Under the pieces are notes generated by a model, which was given only the letters and a program-made list of their open reading frames with translations, searched no databases and had not been told where the DNA came from. From positions 692,001 through 756,000 of the forward strand of contig NW_027488590.1 in NCBI RefSeq assembly GCF_050948215.1: a stretch of 64,000 nt of DNA. The letters are read 5' to 3'. Source of the stretch: Halictus rubicundus (Eukaryota > Arthropoda > Insecta > Hymenoptera > Halictidae). The translations under genes were made by a program, and so were the position numbers. The stretch's first letter is position 1, and each line of letters begins with the position of its first letter. This document shows positions 1 through 9,615 of the stretch, one piece after another.

Positions 1-212
1 GTACAATATCAAAACAATATTATGAGCTCAGAATATGCGGCTTGCTGGAAATAAATCACAATGTCGTAGATGTTTGTATACAACAAAGAAAAACTGTTCC
101 ATACTAAGGTCGAAATGATAGCACACTCTGTTAATATGTTTAGAAATGCTCAGTATTTCATGATCTATCAACGAGTAAAGATTACAGTACAATATTATAT
201 AAATTTGTAAGT

Positions 213-1172
213 ATGGGACGCGGAAAAAAATTAAACGAGTCTGAAAAAAAGCAAATTCTTGAACTAAAACAGCAACAGTTATCAGTAGCGAAAATATCGA
301 AAGTAATAAAAAGAAGTCGTAAAGTAATACACAATTTCTTAAAAAAATGTTGAAGATTATGGCAAAAAGAAAAGTACTGGTCGGCCGTCATCGAGCAATT
401 ATGCGTGTAGCTTCCAACTCGCAGTTAACAACGAAGCAAATAATGGAAAATCTAGTGTTAGTGCCAGTGTTTCGAGTGTTCGTCGAGTTCTACTATCCTG
501 CAAAAATATTAAGAGGCTAAAATTAAAAAAGAAACCTCCGTTAACAACGAAACACAAAGCAGAACGTTTACGCTTTGCAAAAGAAAGAGTGCATTGGGAA
601 AAAAATGGAAAAGAGTACTATTTTCGGACGAAAAAAAATTTAACCTGGATGGTCCTGATGGGTTCCAATATTATTTTCATGACATAAGAAAAGGGACAAT
701 GTCAGCAATCCGACGATAAATGGGAGGAGGCAGCGTAATGGTTTGGGCCGTCATCGGTTATTTCGGCACAAGTATCAAGTTCATCAATGGGAGAATGAAT
801 AGTGTCCAATACATAAATTTAATCAAAGAACAAATAAATAATCATGCAGAATGCATCTCTGGACCTGATTACATCTTTCAACAAGATAATGCATCTGTAC
901 ACACATCAAGATTGGTCCAATCATATTTTAATGAAAATAATATATCTGTTTTGCCGTGGCCTGCACGCTCCCCGGACCTTAATATTATTGAAAATTGCTG
1001 GGCAGAACTTGTTCGCGGCGTATACGCGAATGGAAAGCAGTATCAACACGTACAAGAATTAAAAAATGCAATTGTACGCGAATGTCAAAATTACATCCAA
1101 AAACTATATAAATCGATACCAAATCGTACAATAGAAGTAATAGAAAATAAAGGAGGATGTACCCATTATTAA
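213..1172 (+). pseudogene. Tc1-like transposase pseudogene (DD34E)
   Basis: This is the broken transposase of the surrounding Tc1-like element; the family cuts and pastes DNA at TA sites in the nucleus. The start ATG at 213 opens a basic helix-turn-helix region (LNESEKKQILELKQQQ). A stop or frameshift follows near 353, another frameshift near 620, and a stop just before 720. The last intact piece (720-1172, 150 codons) carries MGGGSVMVW, the second catalytic Asp in QQDNASVHTS and the catalytic Glu in PARSPDLNIIENCW. There are 34 residues between that Asp and Glu, the DD34E spacing. The first Asp is visible in the middle piece in FSDEKKFN. All three catalytic residues survive, but at least two frame breaks prevent a full protein. 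The BEL element inserted 66 bp downstream of the stop. Confidence 0.88.
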
Positions 1173-1238
1173 ATAAGTATATACGTTTGATAAGTAATTA
1201 TTGTTAGTTAAAATTTATATTCATTATTATTTTCTTAT

Positions 1239-1827
1239 TGTTTCGTATCTTTCCCTGCTTGGAAAGATTCGCGGGAAACTAAAAGGAATGCAACTAAATT
1301 CGCGAGGAAATTTAACGGATTGTGTATGAGAGTGTATTTGGAATGGTATGAAAGTATGCTGAGTGAAAGTGGAAAAAGCGGACTGTATGAATGAATTGAA
1401 TGGAAGGCGGATTTGCAAATAAATTAACTGTATTTTCACACTGTAATGTTTCAGTTTGTCACAAAGGTTGAGAATTATAATAAATTGACTGATAAGCAAT
1501 CGATCTCGAAAACTTTCTCTTCTTACGTAATCGCACAGCTGACTCGGAATTCAGAAAGAGAGCGAGTAACGGTTCTCTCTCGGTTTTATTACTTCGATCC
1601 TTCGGGAAGTTCGTCACGCGCAGATGTTTCCGGTTTTTCGTCGAGAACCTTCCAGAAGAATCGAGCCTGTTTTCCGCGAATCACGCTTGAGGGTTTTGCC
1701 CGCGCGAGCCTCGTTTACAGACGCTGTTTGTCGGTGTTCTCGCGCGTGTTGCGGGACATTCTGTGATTGGCAGCCGCGCGGTTGAGCACGGTGAGGCGTT
1801 ATGGCGTTCGCGCGCCAATCTCAAACA
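1239..1827 (-). repeat. BEL/Pao 3' LTR
   Basis: This is the 589-bp LTR on the left of the element, which is the 3' LTR because the element reads on the minus strand. It starts TGTTTCG and ends CAAACA on the plus strand. A 106-codon frame inside it (1446-1766) also occurs identically in the other LTR; this is an LTR artefact, not a gene. The bases next to it inside the element (1828-1840) are GC-rich and purine-biased on the minus strand (GAGGCGGGCGGCA), the place expected for the polypurine tract. Confidence 0.95.
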
Positions 1828-2150
1828 TGCCGCCCGCCTCGACTTGTCGAATGTCCGAGCATGCAAACGGTCGTGATATCTAGTGAACAAAGTGCTAGTG
1901 ATTGACAGTGATTTTCACGCAGTGATTTCGGGCTATAGTTTACAACTCTGCAAGCAATTTTTGAGGTTACTACCGTCGTCATGAGCAATGTGAATGCTTG
2001 AATTTACTGCGAGGTGGTTGGAGTGGGGGGCCACGTCGGCTGGCCTCGTGAATGACTCGCGCGTGCGCTCAACGATTTTACGCGTACTACGCAGTTGTAG
2101 TCGATCTTCGCGAGTGAATGAATTACGGTGCAACACGTGAATCGACGCGG
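1828..2150 (-). other. BEL 3' non-coding region with polypurine tract
   Basis: These 323 bp separate the gag-pol stop from the 3' LTR. The polypurine tract should be the minus-strand purine-biased bases touching the LTR (1828-1840). No second frame with env features was seen, so the element looks like a plain gag-pol BEL. Confidence 0.6.
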
Positions 2151-5100
2151 TCATCGATCGTTCTCGTTCAACGGTAGAACGATCAGTTTGTGGATCGGTC
2201 TTACGAATTCGGACGCCGAGGTGACCACGGTGACTACCCGAGTTTTCCCGTCGCCTCCAGGATGCACTTCCTTCACTCGTGCGAGCGGCCAGCGAGCGGG
2301 TGGCGTTGATTCGTCGCTGAGGATGCACAGGCTGCCCGGCGTGAGGTTTTCCTGTGGTCGGCGCCATTTCGACCGTGTGGTGAGTCCGTGCAGGTACTCC
2401 TTTCGCCATCGCACCCAGAATTGATCCCTCATTTGGTTGATCAGCTGCCATCGAGTAAGCCGGTTGACGTTCTGGTCCAGCAGCGACGGTTCCGGCAACG
2501 CGTTCAACGGGGAGCCTATAAGAAAATGCCCTGGAGTCAATGCTGTTAAATCAGACGGGTCATCGGAGAGAGCAGCCAGCGGCCTTGAATTTAGGCAAGC
2601 TTCGACTTGTGTGAGGAGTGTGGACATCTCCTCGAATGTGAGTCGTGTTTCTCCTATCGTCCTTCTCAGATGGTGCTTGGTGGACTTGACGGCTGCCTCC
2701 CAGAGTCCACCGAAGTGGGGCGCTGCTGGTGGGTTGAAATGCCACTGAGTGCGTAGGTTGCTCAGGTTTTCCCTCAAGCATCTGTTTTCAGGGCTGCTGG
2801 CGGTGAATAGGCGACGCAGCTCCCGGTCTGCCCCCAGGAAGTTCGTCCCACAGTCGCTGTACAGGTGCGCACAGAGACCTCGGCGGGATATGAAGCGCCG
2901 GAAAGCAGCCAGGAAAGCCTCTGACGTGTAACTGGAGACCGCCTCGAGATGGACGGCCTTGGTCACCATGCAGATGAAGACTGCGAAGAAGGCCTTGGTT
3001 GCTTTGTGACCACGCCCTGGAGAAGTCCGCAGCCATATCAGGCCCGCATAGTCCACTCCGGTGGAATGGAATGGGCGAGCTGGAGTAACGCGGTGCTCTG
3101 GCAGTTGGCCCATCATCTGCCTGCCTGTTTCCGCCCGCCATCTCAGACACGTTACGCATTTGAGGATTGCTGCTTTGACTCTTGATCGTCCCCTCGGTAT
3201 CCAGAACCTCTGGCGTATGGCTTCCAGAGTTGCTTGCACTCCGCCATGCAGTGTCTTGAGATGGCTGTGAACAATGTAAAGTTGGGTAAAGGTGGATTCA
3301 GGAGGCAGGATGATTGGATGGGCTTCGTCAGGATTGAGACGCGCTTTGCTCAGCCGACCCCCAACTCTGAGAATGTTGGCGCTGTCGATCTCCGCTGCTA
3401 GAGGTGAGAGCACGCTCCTTGAGGGAACGCATGCGCCTGATTTTAATAGCCTCCTTTCTTCCTTAAAGTGGGTCTGCTGCACTTGTCGGATCCAGCACTT
3501 CTCGGCCTCGTTGATTTCCTCCACCGAAAGGACTGAGGAGTCACCATGGGTGGCGGCGATATTGCTGTTCGAGACTGAAGAGAGCTTGCGTCGTTTGAGA
3601 AGCCATCGTCGACACCAAGCGGTGACCCTTAGCAGCCTGGTATAGGATGAGAACCGCATCAAGGTGTTGTTGTCCTCGATTCCCCCTTTTGCTTTGTGCG
3701 TTACCGCAACTAGTTTTTTCCTTTCTTCTGGCAGGTGGTCAGGAATTTCTGCTTGGGCCTCCGTGAGCTGCTCGCTGTTTCGCAGGAAGTTCGGGCCGTT
3801 CCACCACAATGTCAGCTGCAGCAACTGTGACGGTGTGAGTCCTCGAGAGGCGGGGTCAGCTGGATTTTCAACCCCGGCTACATGATGCCATTGTGCCTCG
3901 GGAACTCGACGCTGAATGTCTGCCACTCTGTTCGCGACATAGGTTTTCCACCTGCTTGGATGTGCTCGTAACCACCCCAGAGCGACTGTCGAGTCTGACC
4001 ACAAGTGTATCGGTGTGCGTGTGTATGCTAGTGTCGCAGTGGTTTTCTCTGCTAGTCGAGCGAGGAGATGTGCTGCGCAGAGCTCCAAGCGAGGTAACGA
4101 GACCTGCTTTAGTGGTGCGACCTTGCTCTTAGCAGTGACGAGTGCGACTTCCCAGTGTCCGTCCTCCCTCTTCGTCCTCAAGTAGATGACTGCTGCGTAT
4201 GCTCGCTCGGAGGCGTCTGCGAAGCCATGTAATTCCCTCAGAGTGGGATGTGGACAGTGAGACAAGGGCCGAGGTACCCTCACTCTTTCGAGCAGCTTCA
4301 GTTCGGCGCAGAAAAGTGCCCAGTCTTCAGCCATGGATGCAGGAAGTGGGTCGTCCCAGTCCAGACCCAGCAGCCAAGTCGATTGAATGGCTATTTTCGC
4401 CCGTACGATGACTGGTGCTAGCCATCCCAGTGGGTTGAACAACTGTGCGGCTTTCGAAACAATGCTGCGCTTGGTTGGCGATTGAGCGGTGACCTCAGCG
4501 AGGGAGTAGTGAAAGTTGTCCTCTCGTGGTGACCAGTGAAGACCTAACGCAGTGTGAATGCAGTCCGACCAGGTTTTCTGCTCCTCTAGTTGGTTGTGGT
4601 GCAGCGAGGACTGAGTGGTTGTGCTTTCGGAGTGACCTGCGAACACTTGAATGCGTCGTGATGAGTCCTGGGGCAAATCGACCACGTTGGACGCCCACTT
4701 TTGGAGCGGGAAGCCGCCCGCCATGCACAGCTGCTGAAGTTGATTGGCGGTTTCCATCAGCTCTTCCACGGTGTCGGCTCCAGTGAGGATGTCATCGACG
4801 TATGTGTCCCTCTTGATGGCTATTGCTCCGTTGGGGTAGTGCGAGCCCTCATCCTCAGCCAGTTGGCGCAGTGTTCGCACAGCTAGATATGGGGCACATG
4901 AAAGACCATACGTGACAGTGTTTAGCCGGTATTCACGAACCCTTTCGCTCTCCGCCCGTCTCCAGAGGATTCGTTGTACGTCTCGATCCTCTGGATGGAC
5001 TAATATCTGCCGGTACATCTTGGTGACGTCGGCTGTCACCACGTACTGGTGTTTGCGCCACCTCAGAATAACGTCAGCGAGTGGTGGCAACAAATTTGGA

Positions 5101-7400
5101 CCCGCATGGAGGGCATCGTTCAGAGAGCATTGCGAGGGCTCGGACCAGGACCCGTTGAAGACGACTCTCAACTTCGTGGTGGAGCTGCTGGGCCTCAAGA
5201 CTCCGTGGTGTGGCAGGTAGTGGCATTGTTGTCCTTTCCCTGTCTCTTCGGTCAGTGACATATGACCAAGCTCGCTGTACTGCTTTAGAAAGTCGTCGTA
5301 TTGCTCCTTGAACTCTTTGTCCTTTCGGAACTGCAGCTCCATTCTCCTGAGTGAGTGCCACGCAGCTGTCCGGGAGCCTGAAGTGACTTTTACGTTAGTT
5401 TTAAAGGGCAGTCTCACCTGATAGCGACCCTCTGGAGTGCGTGAGTGAGAGGTTTTGAAGTGCTGTTCACACTCTTCTTCCTCAGCTGTCCACGCCGAAG
5501 CCGTGTCTTGGACGTCCTCCTGTTCCCAAAACCGCCGCACGAGTGAGCTCAGACTGTCCCCGATGCTTGCCTGATGCACCTGGGCATGAACCGGACTGGA
5601 CGACGAGCCTGTCATCCCGGTGACGATCCATCCGAACATGGTAAGCTGAGCCACCGGCTGATTCGGAGCTCCTCTTCTCAATCCCTCTCTGATTATTGCA
5701 GGGTAGACGTCTGCTCCGAGCAGGACTTCAATGGGTGCTCTGCTCCCCGGTGCTGGGTCGGCAAGCTGCAAACCTCTCAGGTGCGCCCACTCTGGTTGCG
5801 CCGTGGTCCTGGTATGAGAGTACGTTGAGAGCTTGGCAATGATCACCGCTGAAACTGTGATGGTGTCCTCTGATTTGCAGGCGGAAACGTTCAGCGTGAC
5901 TCTGCCCCGGCTCCTTGCAAGCTGCTGCCCTCCGACTCCGTACAGGTCCACCTTTGCTTCTGCCCGAGGTAATTGTAGCCTTTGTGCTAGCCCTTCGTTT
6001 ATCATTGTGATCTCGGAGCCAGAATCGATGAGCGCTCTCGCTACTTGCTGACGGCCGAAGCGATCTGTAACATTGACCAATGCTATAGCTAACATTACCT
6101 CACCGTCTTTGTTGCAGCAGCTCTGCGCATGGTGGATAGCCCTTCCGGCAGTGGAGACGCCCTTGCATGCATCATGGAGTGTCGTGTGGTGACGTTCGCC
6201 GCAGGTGTAGCAACCTTTCTTCGATGGACAGCTCTCCGTGGTGTGCTTGCCGAGACAGTTTCTGCACAGCTGATGTTTCTCGACAGTAGATTTCCGCTCC
6301 TCCGCAGAACTTTCTTTGTATGATGAGCAATGCATGAGATAATGATCCTTTGAACAGATCACGCATACAATTTGCTGCCCTTTCCTTGCATGGTTGACGC
6401 GGGCCATGCTTGTTGCTGGTTTCGCTTTGCTGGCACCTTGGCTTGATTGGAATTTGCTTGGTCTGGAATGGCTGGAACCTGAGGACGCTGAGCTCGGAGA
6501 TGCCTGCATCATCTGGAGCCTCTTTATCATGAAGTCCTTCAGGGTTGCACAGGAAGGAGGCTCGCTGCTGACCGTAACGCTCTCCTCCCATTTTTCTCTG
6601 GTAGTGGGGTCAAACAAATTCACAATCGAGTGAACGAACCAATCTGCGGTTTGATCCACAGGTCTGCCTAGTCCGTCCAAGGTGTTGATGACGGTGGATA
6701 CTCCTTTCTGGATCTGGGTCATTTCTCGCACCGTGCTTTCTCTCATCCGTGGCAGCGCTGCCAACTTGTCAAGGCAGGAACGGACGAGAATGCGCTTGTT
6801 CTCAAAATGCTCCAGAAGGATATCCCACGCCTTTCTGTAATTTCCGTTCGTGGTCGGAAGGTCCTTGACGAGATCGGCTGCTTGATCCCGAAGAGCGCCC
6901 TTCAGGTAATGGAGCTTATCGACGTCGCTCATTCCTTTTTTCTGGTCGATCATCGAGACGAATCGGTCTTTAAACGATGGCCATTCGACGTATTCTCCGT
7001 TGAATTGCGGCAACGGCATCCGTGGGAGAGAAGATGACCCGGACTTCGAATCTCCCTCGTCTGAATTTGGCTCGGGCGCCCTTTCGCTGCTCTTTCTGAG
7101 TTGATTCGCGAGCTCGCGCAGCCGGCTTTTTTGTATGAGGTAGGTTTCTTCTACCGATTCGGCCATGCCTGACTTTTCATATTCGCTGTCCTTGGTTGCA
7201 GCTTTGTGTCCGTACATTAGCACGTCATGGTTTTGCTGAAACTTTACCCAGTAATCCTCAAGCAGTTCCAGCCTGGTCTCAACGTCGCTGATGGTGATCT
7301 TTGTTTGCGCGACGGATTTCTTGAAGTTGTCCATGAGGCGAGCAATCTTCCCTCCGATGGTTTTCTGCTTGTGGAGGAGGTCGTTTGCTGAGAGCTCCAT
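2151..7400 (-). CDS. BEL/Pao gag-pol polyprotein, intact (1749 aa)
   Basis: One open frame encodes the whole replication machinery; the family assembles cytoplasmic particles, reverse-transcribes its RNA and integrates the DNA. Domains in order: N-terminal coiled and charged region; gag-like DUF1759 block about 125-240 (PLPQFNGEYVEWPSFKDRF); Cys/His knuckles about 346-412 (CVICSKDHYLMHC, CRNCLGKHTTESC, CYTCGERHHTTLHDAC); aspartic protease DSGS at about 459; reverse transcriptase with TADVTKMY (Asp about 790) and YVDD at 867-870; RNase H beginning at HGFADAS about 1060; integrase HHCC zinc site about 1380-1418; catalytic Asp in GVDYAG (1449), Asp in YSDCGTNF (1516) and Glu in GGLWEAAV (1568); and a C-terminal DUF5641-like segment. 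All key catalytic residues are present and no frameshift was seen. The Met at 7400 is the first in the frame and lies about 115 bp after the primer-binding site. The frame is GC-richer than its surroundings, as expected of a young insert. Confidence 0.97.
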   Translation of the reverse strand: MELSANDLLHKQKTIGGKIARLMDNFKKSVAQTKITISDVETRLELLEDYWVKFQQNHDVLMYGHKAATKDSEYEKSGMAESVEETYLIQKSRLRELANQLRKSSERAPEPNSDEGDSKSGSSSLPRMPLPQFNGEYVEWPSFKDRFVSMIDQKKGMSDVDKLHYLKGALRDQAADLVKDLPTTNGNYRKAWDILLEHFENKRILVRSCLDKLAALPRMRESTVREMTQIQKGVSTVINTLDGLGRPVDQTADWFVHSIVNLFDPTTREKWEESVTVSSEPPSCATLKDFMIKRLQMMQASPSSASSGSSHSRPSKFQSSQGASKAKPATSMARVNHARKGQQIVCVICSKDHYLMHCSSYKESSAEERKSTVEKHQLCRNCLGKHTTESCPSKKGCYTCGERHHTTLHDACKGVSTAGRAIHHAQSCCNKDGEVMLAIALVNVTDRFGRQQVARALIDSGSEITMINEGLAQRLQLPRAEAKVDLYGVGGQQLARSRGRVTLNVSACKSEDTITVSAVIIAKLSTYSHTRTTAQPEWAHLRGLQLADPAPGSRAPIEVLLGADVYPAIIREGLRRGAPNQPVAQLTMFGWIVTGMTGSSSSPVHAQVHQASIGDSLSSLVRRFWEQEDVQDTASAWTAEEEECEQHFKTSHSRTPEGRYQVRLPFKTNVKVTSGSRTAAWHSLRRMELQFRKDKEFKEQYDDFLKQYSELGHMSLTEETGKGQQCHYLPHHGVLRPSSSTTKLRVVFNGSWSEPSQCSLNDALHAGPNLLPPLADVILRWRKHQYVVTADVTKMYRQILVHPEDRDVQRILWRRAESERVREYRLNTVTYGLSCAPYLAVRTLRQLAEDEGSHYPNGAIAIKRDTYVDDILTGADTVEELMETANQLQQLCMAGGFPLQKWASNVVDLPQDSSRRIQVFAGHSESTTTQSSLHHNQLEEQKTWSDCIHTALGLHWSPREDNFHYSLAEVTAQSPTKRSIVSKAAQLFNPLGWLAPVIVRAKIAIQSTWLLGLDWDDPLPASMAEDWALFCAELKLLERVRVPRPLSHCPHPTLRELHGFADASERAYAAVIYLRTKREDGHWEVALVTAKSKVAPLKQVSLPRLELCAAHLLARLAEKTTATLAYTRTPIHLWSDSTVALGWLRAHPSRWKTYVANRVADIQRRVPEAQWHHVAGVENPADPASRGLTPSQLLQLTLWWNGPNFLRNSEQLTEAQAEIPDHLPEERKKLVAVTHKAKGGIEDNNTLMRFSSYTRLLRVTAWCRRWLLKRRKLSSVSNSNIAATHGDSSVLSVEEINEAEKCWIRQVQQTHFKEERRLLKSGACVPSRSVLSPLAAEIDSANILRVGGRLSKARLNPDEAHPIILPPESTFTQLYIVHSHLKTLHGGVQATLEAIRQRFWIPRGRSRVKAAILKCVTCLRWRAETGRQMMGQLPEHRVTPARPFHSTGVDYAGLIWLRTSPGRGHKATKAFFAVFICMVTKAVHLEAVSSYTSEAFLAAFRRFISRRGLCAHLYSDCGTNFLGADRELRRLFTASSPENRCLRENLSNLRTQWHFNPPAAPHFGGLWEAAVKSTKHHLRRTIGETRLTFEEMSTLLTQVEACLNSRPLAALSDDPSDLTALTPGHFLIGSPLNALPEPSLLDQNVNRLTRWQLINQMRDQFWVRWRKEYLHGLTTRSKWRRPQENLTPGSLCILSDESTPPARWPLARVKEVHPGGDGKTRVVTVVTSASEFVRPIHKLIVLPLNENDR

Positions 7401-7514
7401 TTTAGTTGCGGCTGATTCGCTTGATGGAATTCACTCACGGATGCACTGGACTCACCCTTGACTCGATTTAATATTGCAAATCCTGGAGAGGTATCGGCCA
7501 GACACGTGGAAAGG

Positions 7515-7532
7515 ATCCGGCTCGAAGGACCA
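7515..7532 (-). promoter_or_regulatory. BEL primer-binding site, complementary to tRNA-Tyr
   Basis: The plus strand reads ATCCGGCTCGAAGGACCA, which is the 3' end of animal tRNA-Tyr including CCA. The minus strand (TGGTCCTTCGAGCCGGAT) is therefore an 18-nt primer-binding site. It lies 4 nt (7533-7536) inside the 5' LTR, the normal place for minus-strand DNA priming. The tRNA assignment relies on recalled animal tRNA-Tyr sequence. Confidence 0.85.
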
Positions 7533-7536
7533 GAAA

Positions 7537-8125
7537 TGTTTCGTATCTTTCCCTGCTTGGAAAGATTCGCGGGAAACTAAAAGGAATGCAACTAAATTCG
7601 CGAGGAAATTTAACGGATTGTGTATGAGAGTGTATTTGGAATGGTATGAAAGTATGCTGAGTGAAAGTGGAAAAAGCGGACTGTATGAATGAATTGAATG
7701 GAAGGCGGATTTGCAAATAAATTAACTGTATTTTCACACTGTAATGTTTCAGTTTGTCACAAAGGTTGAGAATTATAATAAATTGACTGATAAGCAATCG
7801 ATCTCGAAAACTTTCTCTTCTTACGTAATCGCACAGCTGACTCGGAATTCAGAAAGAGAGCGAGTAACGGTTCTCTCTCGGTTTTATTACTTCGATCCTT
7901 CGGGAAGTTCGTCACGCGCAGATGTTTCCGGTTTTTCGTCGAGAACCTTCCAGAAGAATCGAGCCTGTTTTCCGCGAATCACGCTTGAGGGTTTTGCCCG
8001 CGCGAGCCTCGTTTACAGACGCTGTTTGTCGGTGTTCTCGCGCGTGTTGCGGGACATTCTGTGATTGGCAGCCGCGCGGTTGAGCACGGTGAGGCGTTAT
8101 GGCGTTCGCGCGCCAATCTCAAACA
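7537..8125 (-). repeat. BEL/Pao 5' LTR (promoter LTR)
   Basis: This is the second 589-bp LTR, with the same TG...CA ends and apparently the same sequence as 1239-1827. It is the 5' LTR of the minus-strand element and should contain the promoter and the start of the genomic RNA. It is followed on the right by the target duplication CTTAT. Confidence 0.95.
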
Positions 8126-8259
8126 CTTATTGTACATGTGCTATCATTTCTTTCTTAAAGTAAAACAATTTTTTTTTTTGTTGCACACTAAACCTTATAA
8201 TATTTTTAATTATTTTCAACGACCCGCATATTCTGAGCTCATAAAGTTTTGATATTATA

Positions 8260-8583
8260 CGTCACAAACGTAAAACTTTACATGCGTCATTGAGAAATTA
8301 AACATAGCACACCTGGGCTATCTTTCTGACGAGGAGTGTAGGCATATTGAGCAGCTCTGTTCTAAACTGTTCTTCTTACTTATTTCACCTCTGTAGTCTT
8401 TAATTTTCCTATCCCCCTGTCACTTCATTGCATTAGCCTTCCTTCATTTTACTAACTGGTTAAATATAATTCATATATCTAAAAATTAAAAATAATACGA
8501 GTTGATAAGAGACGATTGATCTTACTATATCCAGGATTTAGAAAAATGTGTCTCCACGAAACTTTGACGAATTTTTGTTTGGC
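8260..8583. other. short spacer, nothing recognised
   Basis: This is AT-rich sequence between the Tc1-like element and the next transposon. No open frame or repeat was recognised. Confidence 0.6.
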
Positions 8584-8586
8584 TAA

Positions 8587-9612
8587 CAAGGGAACATATT
8601 CAGATGCGAAAATCCGATTTTGATGAAACTTACGGGAGCTTATAGTTCTTTGAAAAATATTTGACACGTGTTTTTTTTATCGGCAGACATCCACTTTGAA
8701 GGGGTGAAAACAGCCCTCAAAGTTGGGGGTCAAACCATATTTTTTGAGATATCTCGGAAACCAGAGGTCGAAAAAATTTGAATTTTTTTTTAAATTGTGT
8801 GTTTTTCAATGGGAAATGTAGTCGCGCAAGAAAATTTTAACAAAAGTTTTTTGTTTAAACAATATATTAAAAATTTGATTTTTTTTTGCAGTTTCTTTTA
8901 TTTATTGTTAGTTCATTTTAATGTAAACTTGGGTGTGTGATCTTTGATCCAAAATAGGGGATACATGTTTCAGGATTTTCTTTGTTTTTGCCATTTAACA
9001 ATAATTATGCATAATGGAAGATAGTCTTGCACCTGGCGTGCGTAGGAAGGAATTCTGGCTTGTTTCATCGAAATATAAGCATTTAGTATAAACGTGTATA
9101 GTATTTTAAACAATACCACTGGGTTATGTGTCGTTTATTGTTTTATTAGTAGCTAAAGAAGGTGACGCAGGTAGCAGCGTGACGCGGTGCTAATTACCGC
9201 GGTGGAGTAAGGGTACCGACTTTTATAGCCAATTCGCCTGTGAATTTCTGCAGTCGTTGGGCCTTCGGTTAAAATATACCTGCAGCCTTTTTAAACTGTG
9301 AATCCTCGAAGCTGGAGTTTCCCTCGTCGTTTATGATAGCTCTGAAAAGAGCTGGTGGCAAATGCCGCACATCAGTTTTACCTCGGTTATATATAGCATT
9401 TCAGAAGAACACGAATATTTTCAAATATTTCTATTGGTTGTTAGGGTGAGAGAGGGGGAAACGTAAAGTGTCTTAAGAATGTATAAAACTGTATCCCTTC
9501 AAAGTGGATGTCTGCCGATAAAAAAAAACACATGTCAAATATTTTTCAAAGAACTATAAGCTCCCGTAAGTTTCATCAAAATCGGATTTTCGCATCTGAA
9601 TATGTTCCCTTG
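8587..9612. mobile_element. non-autonomous DNA transposon with ~120-bp TIRs and TAA target duplication
   Basis: The left end (CAAGGGAACATATTCAG...) is an almost perfect inverted copy of the right end (...CTGAATATGTTCCCTTG) over about 120 bp: 8587-8706 against about 9494-9612. TAA sits on both sides (8584-8586 and 9613-9615). The roughly 790-bp interior has no coding potential. A 3-bp TAA/TTA duplication fits PIF/Harbinger or another TWA-targeting superfamily; the superfamily is inference. The high arm identity suggests a fairly recent insertion. Confidence 0.72.
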
Positions 9613-9615
9613 TAA

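Larger units (their letters stand above)
1239..8125 (-). mobile_element. full-length BEL/Pao LTR retrotransposon
   Basis: The 6887-bp element has 589-bp LTRs at 1239-1827 and 7537-8125, both TG...CA, that look identical on reading. The exact 5-bp target duplication CTTAT lies at 1234-1238 and 8126-8130. It is read on the minus strand: 5' LTR on the right, then the primer-binding site, one uninterrupted gag-pol frame, and the 3' LTR on the left. It inserted into the 3' non-coding part of a Tc1-like transposon. Identical LTRs, an exact duplication and an open polyprotein all indicate a recent insertion that may still be able to move. Confidence 0.96.
4..8257 (+). mobile_element. Tc1-like DNA transposon, decayed, interrupted by a BEL element
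   Basis: Imperfect terminal inverted repeats lie at 4-40 and 8224-8257; they share ATATCAAAAC and the core TATGAGCTCAGAATATGCGG, with a small indel between them. TA dinucleotides flank both ends (2-3 and 8258-8259), the target duplication expected of Tc1/mariner. Removing the BEL insertion and its duplicated 5 bp leaves about 1.36 kb, a normal Tc1 size. The interior encodes a Tc1-type transposase remnant on the plus strand. The element is inactive because its gene is broken. The left end sits only 3 bases inside the window. Confidence 0.85.

Noticed and set aside
1446..1766. 106-codon frame, also at 7744-8064
   Set aside because: It is the same frame in both BEL LTRs on the strand opposite to the element; no domain, so an LTR artefact.
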